From an uncultured Atopobium sp. (lineage in GTDB: Bacteria > Actinomycetota > Coriobacteriia > Coriobacteriales > Atopobiaceae), in the NCBI GenBank assembly GCA_900555335.1, contig USKU01000063.1, positions 1 to 7,413 of the forward strand: a stretch of 7,413 bases of DNA. The letters run 5' to 3'. Positions 1 to 4,321 of this stretch are shown one piece after another (within the stretch, counting starts at the first letter, position 1; each line of letters starts with the position of its first letter). The notes beneath the pieces are model-generated. The model was given only the letters and a program-made list of their open reading frames with translations. It was not told the DNA's origin and did no database searches. A program made the translations under genes and the position numbers.

Positions 1-923
1 AAAAACAAGGTCTGTTCCAGGCTCCAGAGGTAGTGGGTAATGACATTCTTGACCACAAAGAAGTTGACTCTTATACGATTTCCGCTGGCTATGATGGCGA
101 TGGTAATGTTGTCCGTCCAACTACGTATGTGACACATATTACGTATTACTACACCCTCGCACACACCGCATATGTTTCAGATACTGGAACTACTTTAAAG
201 CCTATTGACGCTGGTCTTCAGAATGCTCCTGCTACTATTTCTTCTTACAGCTATGATCACACGGTTGATGCAGGTACAAGGCGAGTATTGGATATTGATG
301 CCGTGACAGCTCGCCTTATGGCTGAGATTCAGGCACAAGATGTTACTCAGCTTTTCCCTGTTAGTGCTGCTACTCATAATGGAGATATTGCCATTAGCAG
401 AACTCCTGGTGGTAACACTTACGATATTCAACTGTTTGAAAACGGCCAATTTACTGTTGATTTGAGCTATCTGCCAGATGGCACACCTCGTGTCGTTGAT
501 GTCGATGGCAATGCTGTTTATTTCTCAAACCATTTCAAGGATGTTGTCTATTCTTCATACCAAGATGACACCTTGCCTGTTGGTCAGTATCGAATTGAAT
601 ATCTGCTTACTCCAACATCTGCAGATCCAGATCACTTTGATTCATACCAGCATTTAAAGGTCAATCTTGTTATTGGAACAAGTGATACTTCTCAGCCAGC
701 CATTACTGCAAATTGGACTCACGTATACGTGAAGCAGCCTGAGACTACGCCAGAAACACCTGAGACGCATACTCCTGAGGAGCCTCAGCAAGCTCAGAAG
801 AAGTCACAGCTTCCTGATACTGCAGATTATTCTCAGGTTGCGCTTCAGGGCACACTTGTCTGCTCCTCTGTCTCACTGGTTTCTCTAAGCTTCTTCCTCA
901 AGAGAAAGCTGCTAGAGAAGTAA
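1..923 (+). CDS. LPXTG-type cell-wall-anchored surface protein, 3' part only
   Basis: The frame is open from base 3 through the left window edge, so only the C-terminal ~306 residues are seen and no signal peptide is visible. A GTG at 33 is in frame but probably not the real start. Most of the visible part is rich in Thr, Tyr, Asp and Val in short alternating stretches, as in beta-sandwich adhesin domains; I do not recognise the family. A Pro/Glu/Thr-rich spacer with repeated PET units (738-785) leads to a textbook sorting signal: LPDTA (810-824), a hydrophobic segment (837-899) and the basic tail KRKLLEK before the stop. Known role of such tails: a sortase cleaves between Thr and the next residue and links the protein to peptidoglycan. 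The fifth residue is Ala rather than Gly. Ligand unknown; adhesion is inference. No sortase gene lies in the window. Confidence 0.88.
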   Translation, partial: KQGLFQAPEVVGNDILDHKEVDSYTISAGYDGDGNVVRPTTYVTHITYYYTLAHTAYVSDTGTTLKPIDAGLQNAPATISSYSYDHTVDAGTRRVLDIDAVTARLMAEIQAQDVTQLFPVSAATHNGDIAISRTPGGNTYDIQLFENGQFTVDLSYLPDGTPRVVDVDGNAVYFSNHFKDVVYSSYQDDTLPVGQYRIEYLLTPTSADPDHFDSYQHLKVNLVIGTSDTSQPAITANWTHVYVKQPETTPETPETHTPEEPQQAQKKSQLPDTADYSQVALQGTLVCSSVSLVSLSFFLKRKLLEK

Positions 924-940
924 TCTAGGAATACATGACG

Positions 941-961
941 TTACTCTTGCCTCAAGAGTGA
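941..961 (+). other. Short hairpin downstream of the surface-protein gene, possible weak terminator
   Basis: Bases 943-949 (ACTCTTG) and 953-959 (CAAGAGT) form a perfect 7-bp stem around a 3-base loop (CCT). A T-G wobble and a T-A pair extend it to 9 bp at 941-961. It lies 17 bases after the surface-protein stop and 39 bases before the methyltransferase start. No T-run follows (the next bases are GAGAATACT), so it is not a convincing intrinsic terminator. It may stabilise the upstream mRNA 3' end or be incidental. Confidence 0.35.
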
Positions 962-1000
962 GAGAATACTGTCTAACAAGAGGCGAGAGGTACGTTATTT

Positions 1001-1834
1001 ATGGCTACATATCCGGTTATTCAGTTAGATTCAGCTGACGACAGTCGTCTTGATATGTATGCTCGATTGACTGATAACCAGCTTCGTAATCGTCTTGACC
1101 CAACTCGCGGCGTCATGATTTGCGAGTCACATTTTGTGATTGAGACTGCGCTATCTGCAGGTTGTAGGCCACTCTCGTTTCTTGCAAATACTTCTCATAC
1201 AGATAATATTTTGCAAATTGTCGAGAAGTTCCACCCTTTGTCAGATGACGTTCCTATTTTCATTCTTCCAGATGAGCAGCTTACACAGCTTATTGGCTAC
1301 AAAATGAATAGAGGAGCGCTCTGTGCCATGAGGAGACCTCAAGGTGCATCGCTAGAAGAGATTCTAAGCACGTCAAAGCATATTGCCGTACTAGAAGATT
1401 TAGTAGACGTTAACAACGTTGGTGCTGTCTTTAGGTCAGCTGCGGCCCTCAATGTAGATGCTGTTATCTTGACTGCTAAGTGCGCCGACAACCTCTCAAG
1501 GCGTGTCCTGCGCGTTTCTATGGGAACGGTTCTTAATGTGCCTTGGACTCGTTTGGATGAAGAGATAACTTCACTGGACCTTATTGAAAAGCTTAAAGCT
1601 CATTCTTTTACTACGTGTGCACTTGCACTCACAGATTCTGCAGTACCTCTTAATAAAGAGCTGGTAAAAGGTAAAAAAGCTGCACTATTCTTTGGTAGTG
1701 AAGGCTATGGTCTTGACGAGAAAACCATTAAGGCTTGTGACGTTACTACCATCATCCCCATGTCTCATCAGGTAGATTCACTCAATGTTGCTGCATCATC
1801 TGCTGTTGCTTTTTGGGAACTTTTTGCTCGATAG
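1001..1834 (+). CDS. TrmH/SpoU-family 2'-O-ribose RNA methyltransferase
   Basis: The 277-residue product has the SPOUT (trefoil-knot) arrangement of SAM-dependent enzymes that methylate a ribose 2'-hydroxyl in rRNA or tRNA. The N-terminal ~110 residues resemble the substrate-binding domain of actinobacterial SpoU proteins (LTDNQLRNR, then RGVMICESHFVIETAL at about 36-51). Motif 1 is at 132-157 (NNVGAVFRSAAAL, with the conserved Asn139 and Arg145). Motif 2 is FFGSEGYGLD at 230-239 (Glu234). Motif 3 is SLNVAASSAVAFWE at 260-273. Length fits the family. The ATG at 1001 follows a purine-rich GAGAGG (985-990) with 10 bases between. The target nucleotide cannot be read from sequence; RlmB/TsnR-like rRNA modification or a tRNA target are both possible. 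It stands alone, convergent with ftsH and 77 bases after the surface-protein gene. Confidence 0.93.
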   Translation: MATYPVIQLDSADDSRLDMYARLTDNQLRNRLDPTRGVMICESHFVIETALSAGCRPLSFLANTSHTDNILQIVEKFHPLSDDVPIFILPDEQLTQLIGYKMNRGALCAMRRPQGASLEEILSTSKHIAVLEDLVDVNNVGAVFRSAAALNVDAVILTAKCADNLSRRVLRVSMGTVLNVPWTRLDEEITSLDLIEKLKAHSFTTCALALTDSAVPLNKELVKGKKAALFFGSEGYGLDEKTIKACDVTTIIPMSHQVDSLNVAASSAVAFWELFAR

Positions 1835-1866
1835 CTTTGGTGGAATGCCTTTAATCGCGGTACAAA

Positions 1867-1898
1867 AAACGGCCATCTACAAGCGCAGATGGCCGTTT
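1867..1898. terminator. Intrinsic terminator shared by the convergent methyltransferase and ftsH genes
   Basis: AAACGGCCATCT (1867-1878) and AGATGGCCGTTT (1887-1898) form a perfect 12-bp stem with an 8-base loop (ACAAGCGC). Read on the minus strand, the stem runs straight into six T residues (complement of 1864-1869), a strong terminator for ftsH, whose stop codon is 19 bases upstream on that strand. Read on the plus strand, the stem ends in TTT and is followed by the weaker CACTTTGTTG, so it is less ideal for the methyltransferase transcript. It sits between the two stop codons, as expected of a bidirectional terminator. Confidence 0.9.
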
Positions 1899-1917
1899 CA
1901 CTTTGTTGATGAGAGAA

Positions 1918-3852
1918 TTACTCTGCTGAAGAAGTAGAGGAGCCTTCCTCATTGGTGTTCTCAACTACTGGTGCAAAGGTATTCTCACGTTTAAGGATGT
2001 TCATGAACTCCTCGCCGGTAATAGTTTCTTTCTTCTGCAGGTAGTGAGCAATCTCATGCAGCTTGAAGCGGTTCTCTTTAAGCGTCTGGAGTGCACGCTG
2101 GTGGCCCTCTTCAACAATGCGTCTAACTTCAGCATCGATCTCTTCAGCGGTTGCCTCAGAGCAGGTGAGGGAAGAGCCACCACCAAGATAACGGCTTTGC
2201 TGCTGGCTGAGGGTAACCATGCCAAGTTTGTCAGACATGCCGTACTGCGTGACCATAGCGCGAGCAATAGCTGTTGCACGCTCAATATCGTTGGAAGCGC
2301 CATTGGTCATCTCGCCAAAGATAAGTTCTTCAGCTGCGCGTCCACCACAGAGAACAGCAATCTCATCCATCGCCTGGCTTTTGCTCATTAGATAACGCTC
2401 ATCATCCTCAACCTGCATGGTAAAGCCAAGAGCTCCGCCAGTACGAGGAACAATGGTGATCTTGGTAACAGGAGCATCGTTTTTCTGGATGGCACCAACA
2501 ATTGCATGGCCGGTCTCGTGATAAGCCACAACGTCCTTCTCGTGCTCAGAAAGAACCGTGTTCTTCTTCTTTGCGCCGGCAATAACAACGTCTACAGACT
2601 CTGTAAGGTCTTCGGTGGTAACACGACGGCGACCAAAGCGAACAGCACGAAGAGCTGCCTCGTTGATGATGTTTGCGAGGTCTGCACCGGATGCGCCTGG
2701 TGTGGACTTAGCAATAATAGAGAGGTCAACGCCTGGCTCCATCTTTACATCATTGGCGTGAATCTGAAGAACTGCCTCACGACCCTTAAGGTCTGGAAGC
2801 TCAACAGGAATACGTCGGTCAAAACGGCCAGGACGCAGAAGTGCTTTGTCCAAGGTCTCAGGGCGGTTGGTTGCTGCAAGAACAACAATACCCTTGTGGT
2901 TATCAAAACCGTCCATCTCAGAGAGCAGCTGGTTTAAGGTTTGCTCACGCTCATCGTTGGAGTTGAGAGAAGCATCACGGCGCTTACCAACAGCATCAAT
3001 CTCGTCAATGAAGATGATGCAAGGAGCTTTCTCATTTGCCTGCTTGAAGAGATCACGTACTTTTGCAGCACCGCGTCCAACAAACATCTCAACAAACTCA
3101 GAGCCAGCAATCTGGAAGAAAGGAACGCCAGCCTCACCAGCAACTGCCTTAGCAATAAGGGTTTTACCAGTACCTGGAGGGCCTACAAGCAAGGCGCCAC
3201 GAGGGCAGCGAGCGCCAATCTCCTTATACTTATCAGGAGTCTTAAGGAAGCTAACAATCTCTTGCATAGACTCTTTAGCCTCTTCTTGACCAGCTACGTC
3301 TTTAAACGTAATGCCTGTGTCTTCTCCCTTAATTTCTTTAGCGCTTGAGCGGCCAAGATTGCCGCCAAGACCACCAAAGCCACCGCCAAAGTTCATGGAA
3401 GGACCATCGTCTCCCATAGCACGTTTAAGGGAGCGGTTAATAAAGTAGCCAATGCCCAAGAAAAGAACTAGAGGGATTCCATACTGGATGAGGGCATAGA
3501 GCAGCATGTTTGTAGAGTTGTCAGGAATAGAAGCCGAGAAATCAACTTTGTGGTCTCTGAGCGTCTGAACCAGCGTTGAATCATTAGGGAACTGCGTAGT
3601 CTCAAAGACCTTCTCGGAATCTCCAGAGCCAGTTGTGAACCTAATGTTTCTGCTGCCCGTATTAAGGTCTACCTTGGTAACTTCATTGTTGTCAATCTTG
3701 TTAAGGAACTCACTGTACGAGACAGTTTGTACCTGTTGACGCAGAAGTCCTGGTAATAATGTGTTGCTAAGCAGGAGATATACAAAGATGGCTACTGCAA
3801 TATAGAGTAGCATCGACATAGATCTACGGTGCTTGTTATCGTTATTTGCCAT
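1918..3852 (-). CDS. ftsH: ATP-dependent membrane zinc metalloprotease FtsH
   Basis: The 644-residue product is a membrane-anchored AAA+ protease that extracts and degrades misfolded membrane proteins and selected cytoplasmic regulators. Order of parts (ATG numbering): short basic N-terminus; membrane segment ~14-37; extracytoplasmic domain ~40-114; membrane segment ~116-138; Gly-rich linker (154-167); AAA module with Walker A GPPGTGKT (224-231), pore loop FVG (257-259), Walker B IIFIDEID (279-286) and second region of homology with arginine fingers ATNRPETLDKALLRPGRFDRR split around 328-347; protease domain with HETGH (445-449) and a third zinc ligand Asp in NDIERAT (Asp522). Length equals that of E. 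coli FtsH. A TTG nine codons upstream (3879) is in frame, but the ATG at 3852 has AAAGGGA five bases upstream and is preferred. Monocistronic here: it converges on the methyltransferase and diverges from ileS. The active site is intact. Confidence 0.97.
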   Translation of the reverse strand: MANNDNKHRRSMSMLLYIAVAIFVYLLLSNTLLPGLLRQQVQTVSYSEFLNKIDNNEVTKVDLNTGSRNIRFTTGSGDSEKVFETTQFPNDSTLVQTLRDHKVDFSASIPDNSTNMLLYALIQYGIPLVLFLGIGYFINRSLKRAMGDDGPSMNFGGGFGGLGGNLGRSSAKEIKGEDTGITFKDVAGQEEAKESMQEIVSFLKTPDKYKEIGARCPRGALLVGPPGTGKTLIAKAVAGEAGVPFFQIAGSEFVEMFVGRGAAKVRDLFKQANEKAPCIIFIDEIDAVGKRRDASLNSNDEREQTLNQLLSEMDGFDNHKGIVVLAATNRPETLDKALLRPGRFDRRIPVELPDLKGREAVLQIHANDVKMEPGVDLSIIAKSTPGASGADLANIINEAALRAVRFGRRRVTTEDLTESVDVVIAGAKKKNTVLSEHEKDVVAYHETGHAIVGAIQKNDAPVTKITIVPRTGGALGFTMQVEDDERYLMSKSQAMDEIAVLCGGRAAEELIFGEMTNGASNDIERATAIARAMVTQYGMSDKLGMVTLSQQQSRYLGGGSSLTCSEATAEEIDAEVRRIVEEGHQRALQTLKENRFKLHEIAHYLQKKETITGEEFMNILKRENTFAPVVENTNEEGSSTSSAE

Positions 3853-3857
3853 ACACG

Positions 3858-3864
3858 TCCCTTT
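3858..3864 (-). promoter_or_regulatory. Ribosome binding site deciding the ftsH start
   Basis: On the minus strand, AAAGGGA lies five bases before the ATG at 3852-3850. The alternative TTG start at 3879-3877 has only a poor AAGTGAG further upstream, and choosing it would put this good site inside the coding region. This supports the shorter, 644-residue FtsH. Confidence 0.7.
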
Positions 3865-4039
3865 ACCTGTTTGGCTCAAATGTGATATGAGCTCACTTAG
3901 ATATTGGAATTGTTTTACCCAATCTACATTTTTTATTTCTATAAAAATTTAAAATTTGGATTCCGCATAATTTGTTAAAAACGGTTTAAGCGTGTGTATT
4001 ACTTAGTTCAATGAGTACGAGACGTGGTAGTATTACTAG
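3865..4039. promoter_or_regulatory. Divergent AT-rich promoter region between ftsH and the ileS leader
   Basis: This stretch has no credible gene. Bases 3920-3980 are strongly A/T-rich (TTTTTATTTCTATAAAAATT and neighbours), typical of a bacterial promoter zone, and must hold the start sites for ftsH (leftward) and ileS (rightward). For ileS a possible pair is TTGTTA (3972-3977) and TGTATT (3995-4000), 17 bases apart, each matching the housekeeping consensus at 4 of 6 positions. A second -10-like TAGTAT at 4028-4033 lies closer to the T-box but lacks a good -35. For ftsH I found no convincing pair: TTAACA on the minus strand (complement of 3972-3977) has no matching -10. An 8-base palindrome TGAGCTCA lies at 3888-3895. 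No heat-shock operator (CIRCE or HAIR) is seen upstream of ftsH. Exact promoters are uncertain. Confidence 0.4.
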
Positions 4040-4233
4040 CACAAGCTGTGATGAGGACAGTAGCTGGGTAGCGCAAATCTCAAGCGAGCGGAGTTGGTGG
4101 AAGTCCGCATTTGCGTCCGTGTGAACATCACCTCGGAGCTGCAGTTCAAACGTACAAGTATGTTTTGTACTAGTAGATGCTGCCGGAAATGGTCGCCGTG
4201 ACAGGCCAGCCGAGTAAACGGACATATCCGTCG

Positions 4234-4275
4234 CTGGGTGGTTACAACGAAGTGTATTGTGGCGCTTCGTCCCAG
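4234..4275 (+). promoter_or_regulatory. T-box antiterminator helix with the tRNA acceptor-end binding bulge
   Basis: CTGGG (4234-4238) pairs with CCCAG (4271-4275), and ACGAAG (4247-4252) pairs with CTTCGT (4265-4270). Between them on the 5' side is the bulge TGGTTACA (4239-4246). Its first four bases, UGGU, complement the ACCA 3' end of a tRNA with A73, as in tRNA-Ile. The 3' strand (4265-4275) overlaps the 5' arm of the terminator, so the two structures exclude each other: this one should form with uncharged tRNA and allow transcription into ileS. The bulge is one base longer than the usual UGGNACC and differs after the UGGN. Confidence 0.85.
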
Positions 4276-4299
4276 CTGTGAGGGACGGGCGCTTTATTT
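4262..4299 (+). terminator. Regulated intrinsic terminator of the ileS T-box leader
   Basis: CGTCCC (4268-4273) pairs with GGGACG (4282-4287) and GCGC (4262-4265) with GCGC (4289-4292), separated by a small TT/G internal loop. The apical loop is eight bases (4274-4281). The stem is followed by TTTATTT (4293-4299), a short but plausible U-tract. It should form when tRNA-Ile is charged and stop transcription 22 bases before the ileS start. This indicates control by transcription attenuation rather than by hiding the ribosome site, which at 4306-4312 lies outside the stem. Confidence 0.85.
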
Positions 4300-4305
4300 G
4301 TGCCC

Positions 4306-4312
4306 AGAAAGG
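4306..4312 (+). promoter_or_regulatory. Ribosome binding site of ileS
   Basis: AGAAAGG ends 9 bases before the ATG at 4322 and lies just after the terminator U-tract. It fixes the start downstream of the leader and argues against the in-frame GTG at 4238. Confidence 0.75.
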
Positions 4313-4321
4313 TTGTGCTTG

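Larger units (their letters stand above)
4040..4299 (+). promoter_or_regulatory. T-box riboswitch leader, isoleucine (AUC specifier), controlling ileS
   Basis: The leader senses uncharged tRNA-Ile. The Stem I base contains GTGATGAGGACAGTAG (4048-4063), with a kink-turn-like TGATGA and the AGTA motif. GAGG (4053-4056) pairs with CCTC (4131-4134). CGCAAAT (4072-4078) pairs perfectly with ATTTGCG (4109-4115). The distal stem GCGGA/TCCGC (4088-4092, 4104-4108) encloses the typical TTGGTG-containing loop. The specifier loop reads GAAC-ATC-ACCTCGGAG, the common position for the codon, giving ATC (Ile) at 4127-4129; it would pair with the GAU anticodon. Further hairpins are GTACAA/TTGTAC (4152-4157, 4165-4170), a likely Stem II region around 4180-4212, and ACGGA/TCCGT (4218-4222, 4227-4231). 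The T-box proper and terminator follow. The codon, the UGGU sequence and the downstream isoleucyl-tRNA synthetase gene all agree. Stem I is full length, unlike the ultrashort Stem I of many actinobacterial ileS T-boxes. The 5' boundary is approximate. Confidence 0.94.

Noticed and set aside
33..35. GTG at 33 as the start of a complete 296-residue protein
   Set aside because: The frame stays open to the window edge, the spacing to the AGAGG upstream is only about two bases, and no signal peptide follows, although the anchored protein must be secreted; it is the 3' part of a longer gene.
943..959. Heat-shock operator (HAIR or CIRCE type) at the inverted repeat before the methyltransferase
   Set aside because: The arms (ACTCTTG/CAAGAGT with a 3-base centre) match neither the CTTGAGT-N7-ACTCAAG HAIR pattern nor CIRCE, and neither neighbouring gene is a chaperone.
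2506..3348. Plus-strand open frames of 135-147 codons within ftsH
   Set aside because: They are antisense shadows of the highly conserved AAA and protease domains with no ribosome site or recognisable motif.
3853..3879. Nine-residue N-terminal extension of FtsH from a TTG
   Set aside because: It would bury the good AAAGGGA ribosome site inside the coding region and has no comparable site of its own.
3986..4225. 79-codon open frame on the minus strand
   Set aside because: It lies antisense to the T-box leader, has no recognisable protein features, and the plus strand is fully explained by RNA structure.
4238..4321. 28-codon N-terminal extension of IleRS from a GTG at 4238
   Set aside because: The stretch is the T-box bulge, antiterminator and terminator RNA; the ATG at 4322 has a proper ribosome site and matches the usual IleRS N-terminus.
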